Source: Nitrospirota bacterium
GTDB lineage: Bacteria > Nitrospirota > 9FT-COMBO-42-15 > HDB-SIOI813
Length of the DNA: 17,777 nucleotides
NCBI GenBank assembly: GCA_016214375.1
Contig: JACROQ010000185.1
Coordinates: 1 to 17,777 of the forward strand
Direction: 5' to 3'
The translations under genes were made by a program, and so were the position numbers. The notes beneath the pieces are model-generated. The model was not told the origin of the DNA and made no database searches. It saw only the letters and a program-made list of their open reading frames with translations. Position 1 is the first letter of the stretch. Each line of letters begins with the position of its first letter. This document shows positions 8,225-14,318 of this stretch, piece by piece.

Positions 8225-8399
8225 AGGAATTTGCTTTTTCTGAGGTTAAAGTAGCAGGATGAGATTTTGCTGTCAACAGGAATTTTGCTAAGGATGAATA
8301 GCAATGGAGACCGGACCGTTTCCATTTATTTCTCCTGCTGTTTTTCCAGGAATTGCCCAATCTCTTCGAGGAAATGTTTGAAGTCTTTCAGATCGGTTA
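8225..8399. repeat. ~170-bp dispersed unit, undivided copy (A)
   Basis: The left part, 8225-8292 (AGGAATTTG...GCTAAG), matches 9291-9357. The right part, 8284-8399 (through CGAGGAAATG to ATCGGTTA), matches 9997-10116. Here the two parts are contiguous at GAATTTTGCTAAG (8280-8292), while in the other location they are split by about 630 bp. On the minus strand the right part encodes the last residues of a HepT-like protein. Confidence 0.8.
8326..8399 (-). pseudogene. HepT (HEPN/DUF86) C-terminal tail, fragment
   Basis: The minus frame reads TDLKDFKHFLEEIGQF followed by LEKQQEK and a TAA stop at 8326-8328. It is nearly identical to the tail at 10042-10116, which there follows a recognisable HEPN motif. 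Nothing of the rest of the toxin remains: at 8400 the sequence changes to a REP-like end. It is a dead remnant of a second MntA-HepT locus. Confidence 0.6.
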
Positions 8400-8403
8400 G
8401 TCA

Positions 8404-8430
8404 AATTCTGGGGACACCACACTCAATTAT
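8404..8430. repeat. REP-like half element
   Basis: ATTCTGGGGACACCACACTC at 8404-8423 plus AATTATT closely matches ATTCCGGGGACATCATACAC at 9369-9388. This is the pattern of one arm of REP-type palindromes linked to Y1 (IS200-like) transposases in many genomes. No transposase is present and the second arm is missing here. Confidence 0.5.
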
Positions 8431-8476
8431 TTCCATAACACTATCAGCGTCAGCACGTAATCAAGAAATAGGTATA

Positions 8477-8702
8477 CTCTGTATCTCGAATAAAGAGGCG
8501 TGCAAGAGGCCATACCTCCTGGGAGAGAATTTCGTCGTAGATATTGACGCAAGGCGATTAGGCATCCTGTCGGATACGAAGGGGTGGTCCCTGTGGCGGC
8601 AGTTCATGGATGTCTTAAAACATGATATACAGGCCATAGATGATGATGGATTTGATGATAACAGACGCGCCGGCGACGGCCCTGTTGAGCCTGTAAATAT
8701 TT
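8477..8702 (+). pseudogene. Fragment: internal segment of a second SNF2 helicase copy
   Basis: This segment reads LCISNKEACKRPYLLGENF and onward, and aligns to the intact helicase at 11588-11825 (about residues 244-322). The first ~150 bases are almost identical. Further on it lacks four in-frame codons (ELYD in the intact copy) and has several substitutions, then stops matching near 8702. The reading frame is kept throughout, so the copy diverged while coding. With the 5' fragment at 7235-7294 it shows that a second helicase copy once stood here; the SNF2 motor part is entirely gone. Confidence 0.88.
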
Positions 8703-8756
8703 CCTTAAAACCGCCCCTCTACTCACCTCAATCCTCTCCCGTCAAATTCCTCTTTG

Positions 8757-9056
8757 TTATCTCTCCCAAAGCTTTTTCAAATCACGTCTTCCGTGAATAA
8801 GTCCCAAAATATCAACACGGTGTTCTTCGATACTATAAATCAAGCGATAATCTCTCACAAAAAGTTCCCGGATATTGGGATCAGAAAATTCTGGGACTAT
8901 GCGCCCCCTTTCAGAGAATCTATCAAGTGAACGGCTTGCAGTAAGGATTTCCTGAACAAATGATGCAGCATAGAACGTTGAATCACGAGCAATATATTCG
9001 GCAAGTGCGTCGAGGTCGGCGGTAGCTTCGTAAGACCAGATTACTTTTCGAGCCAT
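8757..9056 (-). CDS. RelE/ParE-family toxin
   Basis: A 99-residue protein starting MARKVIWSYEATADLDALAEYIARDS, then FVQEILTASRSL, IVPEFSDPNIRELFVRDYRLIYSI and ILGLIHGRRDLKKL. This is the complete order of elements of the ParE branch of the RelE/ParE superfamily. The DLDALAEYIARDS helix and the YRLIYSI/HGRRDL ending are typical. Members inhibit gyrase (ParE) or cut mRNA (RelE); which one cannot be told. The gene overlaps its antitoxin by 16 bp and is normal in length, so it is probably functional. It is the only intact TA pair in the island. Confidence 0.88.
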   Translation of the reverse strand: MARKVIWSYEATADLDALAEYIARDSTFYAASFVQEILTASRSLDRFSERGRIVPEFSDPNIRELFVRDYRLIYSIEEHRVDILGLIHGRRDLKKLWER

Positions 9057-9229
9057 TTTGACATCATCTTTTCGACTTCTTCTTGAGTATATACCCGCCC
9101 TTCCCCCACATCCTTCATTCCTCGTTCAATCTTCTGGAGGACATAGAGATGATACTGGATGTCTTCCAAAGAACAGTCTTCTGGTAAACGATTGAGAAGA
9201 CCACTAACCTCTTGTTTTGCTGTCGGCAT
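9041..9229 (-). CDS. Antitoxin of the RelE/ParE pair
   Basis: A 62-residue acidic protein starting MPTAKQEVSGLLNRLPEDCSLEDIQYHLYVLQKIERGMKD..., ending QEEVEKMMSKWLEK. The 'LP.d.slediqyhlyvlqkie.G..d...Gr..t.eev' pattern is typical of small antitoxins encoded just ahead of ParE-like toxins. I see no obvious ribbon-helix-helix or AbrB domain. AAAGGAGG (9237-9244 on the plus strand, read as its complement) stands 5 nt before the ATG and fixes the start. An extended -10 promoter lies immediately upstream. It overlaps the toxin by 16 bp. Confidence 0.85.
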   Translation of the reverse strand: MPTAKQEVSGLLNRLPEDCSLEDIQYHLYVLQKIERGMKDVGEGRVYTQEEVEKMMSKWLEK

Positions 9230-9249
9230 GTTCGCCTCCTTTAATGCTT

Positions 9250-9258
9250 ATTATACCA
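9250..9258 (-). promoter_or_regulatory. Extended -10 promoter of the RelE/ParE TA operon
   Basis: On the minus strand TGGTATAAT occupies 9258-9250: a perfect TATAAT with an extended TGn. No good -35 is found at 17 bp. Transcription would start about 9243, giving a leader of roughly 14 nt that contains the ribosome binding site. Confidence 0.5.
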
Positions 9259-9290
9259 AAACTTGAGCGTGAATCTCTGCAATATGCAAC

Positions 9291-9359
9291 AGGAATTTGT
9301 TTTTCTGAGGTTAAGGTAGCAGGATGAGATTTTGCTGTCAACAGGAATTTCGCTAAGTA
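9291..9359. repeat. ~170-bp dispersed unit, left part (B)
   Basis: AGGAATTTG through GCTGTCAACAGGAATTTCGC to GCTAAG matches 8225-8292 with a one-base gap and a few substitutions. After GAATTTCGCTAAGTA (9345-9359) the match to copy A ends. The right part of the unit resumes at 9992 with the same 15 bases. Confidence 0.8.
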
Positions 9360-9368
9360 TGGGGCGAG

Positions 9369-9415
9369 ATTCCGGGGACATCATACACAATTCTTCGATC
9401 TTTGAATTGAGTATG
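9369..9415. repeat. REP-like palindrome
   Basis: ATTCCGGGGACAT leads into CATACACAATTC (9382-9393), a 10-base loop and GAATTGAGTATG (9404-9415), which pair at 11 of 12 positions. The sequence matches the half element at 8404-8430. It sits just inside the left edge of the 632-bp insert. Confidence 0.6.
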
Positions 9416-9484
9416 GAATCAGAAAGTAATGACGCTTGATGATTTGATCATTTAAGGGGCAAGGTGGAGATAAACGGTGTCCTA

Positions 9485-9667
9485 TCAAGGTTTCCTTAGA
9501 ATATCATGGGGGCCGATACGCCGGAGGATGTAACAGTCTTCCACAATCTCAAATGTAAACCGATAGTCCATGGTGATACTTGCCTCCCATCGGTTTTTGT
9601 GACCTTTCATCTTCTTTAATCGCAGGGATGGGTGGCCAGGGTCTTTAAGGAGTAGGGTTAAAGGCAT
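9485..9667 (-). pseudogene. RelE/YafQ-type toxin lacking its N-terminal part
   Basis: A 60-codon frame reading LKDPGHPSLRLKKMKGHK, then WEASITMDYRFTFEI and LRRIGPHDILRKP. These are the middle and C-terminal elements of the RelE/YafQ toxins, including the W..s...dYR.tf core and the IG.HD.l end. The family normally has 25-30 more N-terminal residues forming a helical pair. Here a stop lies four codons ahead of the only ATG, so that part is missing. The ATG is within the antitoxin's last codons (23-bp overlap). The antitoxin ends normally (FDSLKKLMNHLNA), so a deletion between the antitoxin end and the toxin core is the simplest reading. Activity is unlikely but not excluded. Confidence 0.6.
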
Positions 9668-9917
9668 TGAGGTGGTTCATAAGCTTTTTAAGGCTATCAA
9701 ATGTTTTTACATCTCCTTTCTTTATGGCCATATCTGCCTCTTCCTCGGCCTTTTCCCAATCAAAGTCTTTGAAATATGGAGGCAGGCTAATAGCATATTT
9801 GAGGAGTTCTACTACAGCGGCAGAACTGCTCCGTGCTTTTACAGATTTTCTAAACCGTTCCACCTCGGAGAATAGCTTATCCGGGAGGGTTATACAGAGT
9901 CTGCGAGAATCGGACAC
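9645..9917 (-). CDS. Ribbon-helix-helix antitoxin
   Basis: A 90-residue protein. The N-terminal SDSRRLCITLPDKLFSEVE, then FRKSVKARSSSAAVVELLKYA, has the beta-helix-helix pattern of a ribbon-helix-helix DNA-binding domain. The acidic tail with KKGDVKTFDSLKKLMNHL is the usual toxin-binding end. The frame is open further upstream, but a GTG at 9915-9917 has AAAGGAG 7 nt before it and begins exactly where similarity to RHH proteins begins; the upstream part is translated repeat DNA. A -35/-10 promoter sits just above. It probably represses its own promoter. Its toxin partner has lost its N-terminus, leaving this as an orphan-like antitoxin. Confidence 0.72.
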   Translation of the reverse strand: MSDSRRLCITLPDKLFSEVERFRKSVKARSSSAAVVELLKYAISLPPYFKDFDWEKAEEEADMAIKKGDVKTFDSLKKLMNHLNAFNPTP

Positions 9918-9942
9918 CTTAAATCTCCTTTCTTTGCTTATT

Positions 9943-9971
9943 ATTAAAGCAGAGAGAGAAACAGGAGTCAA
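9943..9971 (-). promoter_or_regulatory. Sigma70-type promoter of the RHH antitoxin
   Basis: On the minus strand TTGACT (9971-9966) is followed after 17 bp by TTTAAT (9948-9943). Transcription would begin around 9936, about 20 nt before the GTG start, leaving room for the AAAGGAG site. Confidence 0.55.
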
Positions 9972-9991
9972 TGATTTTAATGAAAAAGAAT

Positions 9992-10116
9992 GAATTTCGC
10001 TAAGTAGCGATGAATGGCGATGGAGACCGGACCGCTTCCATTTATTTTTTCTGCTGTTTTTCCAGGAATTGCCCAATCTCTTCGAGGAAATGTCTGAAGT
10101 CTTTCAGGTCGGTTTA
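9992..10116. repeat. ~170-bp dispersed unit, right part (C)
   Basis: GAATTTCGCTAAGTA, then GGAGACCGGACCGCTTCCAT and onward to CAGGTCGGTT, matches the right part of copy A (8280-8399) with a four-base gap and scattered substitutions. On the minus strand it is the C-terminal coding end of HepT plus about 50 bases of downstream sequence. Confidence 0.8.
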
Positions 10117-10191
10117 CAGGATCTGGTATAGTTCTTCATCTGTGATTTCGTGATAGAAGTGGACGATCCTGTATCGCTTCCAATACTTCAT
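10042..10191 (-). pseudogene. HepT (HEPN/DUF86) toxin, 3' remnant
   Basis: Read in the frame +1 to MntA, this encodes KRYRIVHFYHEITDEELYQIL, a TAA stop at 10114-10116, then TDLKDFRHFLEEIGQF and a final stop at 10042. RIVHFYHEI carries the R-x4-H motif of HEPN toxins, and 'eelyqilqtDLkdf..fleei' is the DUF86 C-terminus. Everything before the motif, roughly the first two thirds of HepT, is absent, and MntA's coding end runs straight into the motif. The in-frame stop confirms decay. Confidence 0.7.
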
Positions 10192-10627
10192 TCGTATATT
10201 GGTCATAGACAGGCTTCCAGTCCTGATAAAACTTGATGACTCTTTCTTCGTAATCTGTTCTCTGATCATCATCACGGCTGTAGATTAATTGACCGTTGAT
10301 TGCCTCAGATTGAATGATTACGCCGGTTTCCTGAAGAAAGACGAGGTCCAAAGAAAGTGGAGAGAATAAATCTGATAAATCAGAATAAAGTTTTTTATAA
10401 AGTTTTACTCTTTCTTTTGGATCGGAGACGGCCTGCAAAAACACGACACCGACATCAAGGTCGGCAAGTGGATCAAGATTTACTGGCAATTTATTATCCA
10501 GAAGAGCAATCCCTTCATGGGTCATGGAACCAAAAAGATAGACTGCAAGGATCGTATATCCTTCACAAATCCTGTGCAGCTCCCTTTTCTTACTGGCTTT
10601 TTCATTCGTTTGTTTCAAGACCGACAT
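10136..10627 (-). CDS. MntA-like nucleotidyltransferase antitoxin
   Basis: A 163-residue protein of the minimal nucleotidyltransferase family. It has VYLFGSMTHEG (29-39, G33-S34), PLADLDVGVVF (53-63, metal-binding D56 and D58) and LSLDLVFL (third aspartate D94). The distance from GS to DxD is longer than in most MntA proteins, because of an inserted loop at about 40-52. MntA antitoxins AMPylate the HEPN toxin HepT. The last ten residues, DRPLLSRNHR, are out-of-frame HepT sequence, so the natural C-terminus is altered. AGGAG lies only 2 nt before the ATG; the TTG at codon 4 would be better spaced. A good promoter is upstream. With its toxin lost, it has no visible partner. Confidence 0.75.
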   Translation of the reverse strand: MSVLKQTNEKASKKRELHRICEGYTILAVYLFGSMTHEGIALLDNKLPVNLDPLADLDVGVVFLQAVSDPKERVKLYKKLYSDLSDLFSPLSLDLVFLQETGVIIQSEAINGQLIYSRDDDQRTDYEERVIKFYQDWKPVYDQYTNEVLEAIQDRPLLSRNHR

Positions 10628-10669
10628 TCTCCTGCTGGCTAAATATGTAGTTCACATCCAACACAAATA

Positions 10670-10699
10670 ATTATAGGCTATATAGATACAAGTTGTAAA
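10670..10699 (-). promoter_or_regulatory. Sigma70-type promoter of the MntA-like gene
   Basis: On the minus strand TTTACA (10699-10694) and a perfect TATAAT (10675-10670) are separated by 18 bp. The start of transcription would be near 10663, about 36 nt before the ATG at 10627. Confidence 0.55.
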
Positions 10700-10707
10700 G
10701 GAAATAG

Positions 10708-10788
10708 TCAAACAACGTTATCAAAATGTGCATCGGCTGTGATGATTGGGAGATTGTTTTTCTCTTGTATGTTTTCCTCTTGTAATTT
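10708..10788 (-). pseudogene. Possible PIN-domain (VapC-like) C-terminal remnant
   Basis: A 26-codon stretch between stops reads NNLPIITADAHFDNVV near its end. The 'lpiiTAD.HF..v' pattern is the usual C-terminal part of PIN toxins, where the aspartate is an active-site residue. Stops lie directly on both sides and no start is present. The match is short, so this is a suggestion only. Confidence 0.35.
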
Positions 10789-10858
10789 TTATCAATCGTG
10801 ATAGATTATTACGGAATCCTTATCGACTATATCTTTCATCAAAGATGTTTCTATAATT

Positions 10859-13800
10859 ATGCAGGAAAATGAGATCCTTCGACATCTGGAAGAGCTCCCA
10901 GCCGGGCAGATATATTATGTAAGCCCCAAGCCATACATTATCCGGGGTCTTGAATATTACAGGGCTCAAAGGCTGACTCAGTTCAAGTGGTCTAAAGACT
11001 ATACGGTTTTGACGGCAAAAGTGAAAGGGAGTTACCTCTATTCAGTCTCCTTTTTTATGGAAGAGAATAAACTTCGCTATGAGTGCAGTTGCCCTGCCTG
11101 GGAGCCGGCGACCCACTGCAAACATGTGATCTGCGCATTAGCCACGGTTAAGAACACCCTGAATCCCGATCTCTTTCATACCGGCAGTCAGAGTGAAAGG
11201 CACCGGGATCTCCTAAGGGCAGGCCTCCTGTCCCTTGAAAATAATACCCCTCTACCTTCTGTGATGAAAGAAAAGCTGTGTTCTATCGTGCTGGAGAGGA
11301 GATATTACAGTGGCTTTTTTGAGATCACTGTTCATCAAGATGGCAGGCCAATAGCATCGCATGGATACCGAGGCCTTCCCCCTGAACTCCACAGTATCGC
11401 TAAGGCAGGCAGTTTTTATTACAATCCTTCCAGGACACTCCTCCAGTATCTGCAGAAGCACGGGAATGTCTATCCGCTCTTTTTAAAGATTCAGGGCGAG
11501 AAGGTCCCCCTGGAATGGGACCCATCCCTTGTCTTCACTTCCAGGACAGGGATGGATGCCCAGGACGGGATGGTGACACTCAACAGGCTCTGTATCTTTA
11601 ATAAAGAGGCGTGTAAGAGGCCATACCTCCTGGGAGAGAATTTCGTCGTAGATATTGACGCAAGGCGATTAGGCATCCTGTCGGATGCGAAGGGGTGGTC
11701 CCTGTGGCGGCAGTTCATGGATGTCTTAAAACATGCTGCACAGGTTATAGGTGATGATGAACTTTATGATGGGTTTGATGATGATGGAGGTGTCGGCGAC
11801 GGCACTGTTAAGCCTGTAAACATTCCAATAGAATGGTTTCAGCATAACCAGTTTATGATTTTTGAAGAGTACAGGGATCACTTGAATCATGACCTCATAT
11901 TGAGTGTGGACCAGGGGACTGTCTCTCCTGGGACGGCGGTGCAGGATTACAGTATGACCATCGGGAAGTATGAAAGGGAAGAAGGCAAGATGGTCTTAAA
12001 GGCCGATTGTAATCTCGGTGAGTTGAAAGGATCCACCACGAAGGCCATTTTTGATTTCCTCCCGGCTATGGCACATGGCCAGTTCATGTCCACCCCCTTA
12101 AAGGCGAAAAAGAGACGTTCGGTCCTGATCAAGACCTTTCTAAGGTTGCTGTCTGTCAGGACGAAAAACGAGGTGGAAAAGATGATCAGGGAATCCCTGT
12201 CTGAGGGTGATTTCAATAAACGCGCACTGAGGACTGAGGCAAAGAGGCTCTTAAATGGGGCCTTTTTGATGCTCAATCAAAAGACATCCAGACTCCAGCC
12301 TTATGACGGCAAATGGTATCTGATTAACAACAACAGGGAACAAGAGGCGCTGCTTTACACCATCCCGTATGAGATCTTCGGTCTTGATATATTCAGAGAA
12401 ATGGAGACACACGATGCGATGACGGTATCTGCTGAAAGTCTGTACCGGCATCTCCCTTCCCTCTATTCAAGATTGCAAGAACATCATATTCCCCTCTTCT
12501 TTCAGGGGAAGCCTGTTAAGACATCCACATGGGATTTCTCTTTTGATTGCAGACGGGAGCGGGGGATCGACTGGTTTGAGGTCAGGCCTGAGATAAGGTG
12601 TGACGGAGAATTGATTGATGATGCCGCATGGCAGAGGATATTGAACCAGAATGGCGCGGTAGAGGATGAGGGCTTTATCCGGATCGTGGACTCCAATACC
12701 CAGGAGATACTGAATTCAATCGCGTCTATCTATAACGAGAACAAGACCTCCGGGAGTGAGGCAAAAGAGATTGTCCAGGTACCTCGTCTGAAGATACTGG
12801 ACTGGATCTATCTGAGGAATAAAGGGGTCAAGGTCAGGCTTTCAAAAGAGGATGAAGAATTGATGGAGCGCCTGGGCCGGTTTGAAAAGATAGAGGAGAG
12901 ACCCCTCCCTGATAAACTCAGGGTCAGGTTGAGGCACTATCAGAAGGAGGGGTATTACTGGTTATCCTTTCTCTATGAGCACAGATTGGGCGCCTGCCTT
13001 GCCGATGATATGGGACTCGGAAAGACAATCCAGGCGATCAGCCTCCTGGCCGGGATAAAAGAGGGGAAGGTTAGGCCGGTTGGTCCTGTCGAAGGTCCCC
13101 ATCTTATAGTCCTTCCGCCGAGCCTCCTCTTTAACTGGGAGAATGAGATCAAGAAGTTCTATCCAGGATTAGAGATACATTTCTACACGGGGAAGGAGAG
13201 GCGCGCGGAATTTAAGGACAGCGATGTCGTTTTGACCACATACGGGCTCGTCCGCAGGGATATTGAGAGGCTCAAAGATATCCCCTTTCATGTTATCATC
13301 TTTGATGAGGCCCAGGCCATCAAGAATATCTATGCCGATACTACCGGGGCCGTGAGACAGCTCAAGGGGTATTTTAAATTGACGATGACAGGGACTCCGC
13401 TTGAAAATCATCTTGGGGAATATTATTCCATCCTGGATCTCTCCCTGCCCGGATTGCTCGGGGACTATGACGTTTTAAAGTCTCAGATAAAACTGGAGAT
13501 ATCTTCATCCCTTGAGATGATCCTCAGAAGGACAAGACCCTTTGTGTTGAGGCGGACCAAGGAAAAGATATTGAAAGAACTCCCGCCCAAGATCGAATCG
13601 GATATCTATCTGGAGCTGACCGACAGACAGAAGGCCCTTTATAAGAAGACTGTTGAGATGGTCAGGTCTACTATTGATGATGCCTATGAGAGGAAAACCC
13701 TGGCGCAGGCGAGGATCATCGCCCTGACGGCGATATTAAAGTTAAGACAGTTGTGCGTCTCCCCGAAGTTGGTTGATCCATCTGTGAATGAACCATCCCC

Positions 13801-14314
13801 CAAGATAGAGTTCCTCATTGACAAGTTGAAAGAGCTGCAGGAGGAGGGTCACGGCGCCCTTGTCTTTTCCCAGTTTACCTCTTTTCTGGATATCCTGGAA
13901 GAGGACTTGAAAAAGAATGAATTATCTTTTTGCAGGCTCGATGGTTCGACGGCTGTAGCGAAGAGGAAGGGGCTCGTCGAGGATTTTCAGGGTGGAGAAA
14001 GCGCCTCGATATTTCTATTGAGTCTGAAGGCAGGGGGCCAGGGGCTTAACCTCACCAGGGCCTCCTATGTCTTCCATCTTGACCCGTGGTGGAATCCTGC
14101 GGTTGAGAATCAGGCATCGGACAGGGCCCACAGGATCGGCCAGAAGAACAAGGTTTCCATCATGAGGATACTGATGCGCCATACTGTAGAAGAGAAGATG
14201 ATGGAGTTAAAGAAAAAGAAGCTTGCGCTGTACAAAGCGGTCATGGAAGATTCTACGCAGGGCAGAAGGGGGTTATCGGTCTCAAAGTCTGACTTCGATT
14301 ATTTGCTGACCTGA
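10859..14314 (+). CDS. SWIM zinc-finger SNF2-family DNA-dependent ATPase/helicase
   Basis: A 1151-residue protein of the bacterial SNF2/Rad54-like group (HepA/RapA relatives). The N-terminal SWIM zinc finger is C76-x-C78 ... C87-x-H89. A long variable region follows. The SNF2 motor starts near residue 690, with Walker A DDMGLGKT (K722), DEAQ at 816-819 and the TGTPLEN motif. The C-terminal helicase half has LSLKAGGQGLNL and DPWWNPAVENQASDRAHRIGQ-type motifs. It would move along DNA or remodel protein-DNA complexes; its cellular role is unknown. No Shine-Dalgarno is seen before the ATG, which is confirmed by the matching fossil start at 7235. Two fragments of a second copy lie upstream. The HAD-like gene starts 4 bp after its stop. 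Confidence 0.93.
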   Translation: MQENEILRHLEELPAGQIYYVSPKPYIIRGLEYYRAQRLTQFKWSKDYTVLTAKVKGSYLYSVSFFMEENKLRYECSCPAWEPATHCKHVICALATVKNTLNPDLFHTGSQSERHRDLLRAGLLSLENNTPLPSVMKEKLCSIVLERRYYSGFFEITVHQDGRPIASHGYRGLPPELHSIAKAGSFYYNPSRTLLQYLQKHGNVYPLFLKIQGEKVPLEWDPSLVFTSRTGMDAQDGMVTLNRLCIFNKEACKRPYLLGENFVVDIDARRLGILSDAKGWSLWRQFMDVLKHAAQVIGDDELYDGFDDDGGVGDGTVKPVNIPIEWFQHNQFMIFEEYRDHLNHDLILSVDQGTVSPGTAVQDYSMTIGKYEREEGKMVLKADCNLGELKGSTTKAIFDFLPAMAHGQFMSTPLKAKKRRSVLIKTFLRLLSVRTKNEVEKMIRESLSEGDFNKRALRTEAKRLLNGAFLMLNQKTSRLQPYDGKWYLINNNREQEALLYTIPYEIFGLDIFREMETHDAMTVSAESLYRHLPSLYSRLQEHHIPLFFQGKPVKTSTWDFSFDCRRERGIDWFEVRPEIRCDGELIDDAAWQRILNQNGAVEDEGFIRIVDSNTQEILNSIASIYNENKTSGSEAKEIVQVPRLKILDWIYLRNKGVKVRLSKEDEELMERLGRFEKIEERPLPDKLRVRLRHYQKEGYYWLSFLYEHRLGACLADDMGLGKTIQAISLLAGIKEGKVRPVGPVEGPHLIVLPPSLLFNWENEIKKFYPGLEIHFYTGKERRAEFKDSDVVLTTYGLVRRDIERLKDIPFHVIIFDEAQAIKNIYADTTGAVRQLKGYFKLTMTGTPLENHLGEYYSILDLSLPGLLGDYDVLKSQIKLEISSSLEMILRRTRPFVLRRTKEKILKELPPKIESDIYLELTDRQKALYKKTVEMVRSTIDDAYERKTLAQARIIALTAILKLRQLCVSPKLVDPSVNEPSPKIEFLIDKLKELQEEGHGALVFSQFTSFLDILEEDLKKNELSFCRLDGSTAVAKRKGLVEDFQGGESASIFLLSLKAGGQGLNLTRASYVFHLDPWWNPAVENQASDRAHRIGQKNKVSIMRILMRHTVEEKMMELKKKKLALYKAVMEDSTQGRRGLSVSKSDFDYLLT

Positions 14315-14318
14315 CTGT

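Larger units (their letters stand above)
9345..10006. mobile_element. RHH-RelE module inserted into the dispersed unit, flanked by 15-bp direct repeats
   Basis: GAATTTCGCTAAGTA occurs at 9345-9359 and again at 9992-10006. The 632 bases between them hold a REP-like hairpin, the truncated RelE toxin, its RHH antitoxin and their promoter. Copy A of the same unit at 8225-8399 has one GAATTTTGCTAAG and no insert, so it acts as an unoccupied site. The direct repeats look like a target duplication or a recombination junction. No transposase or integrase is present and no terminal inverted repeats are evident at the two ends. Confidence 0.5.

Noticed and set aside
8267..8800. 177-codon plus-strand open frame
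   Set aside because: It is a chimera of the dispersed repeat, a REP-like arm, the SNF2 fragment and the antisense end of the ParE gene. Only the SNF2 part was ever coding in this frame.
8225..10006. Integron-like cassette array (repeats between same-strand TA modules)
   Set aside because: The repeated unit contains part of a HepT gene and lacks convincing paired attC core sites (GTTRRRY/RYYYAAC), and no integrase is present.
9918..10076. Longer N-terminus of the RHH antitoxin (open from 10076)
   Set aside because: The extra residues are translated from the dispersed unit and the promoter. The GTG at 9917 has a strong ribosome binding site and matches the domain start.
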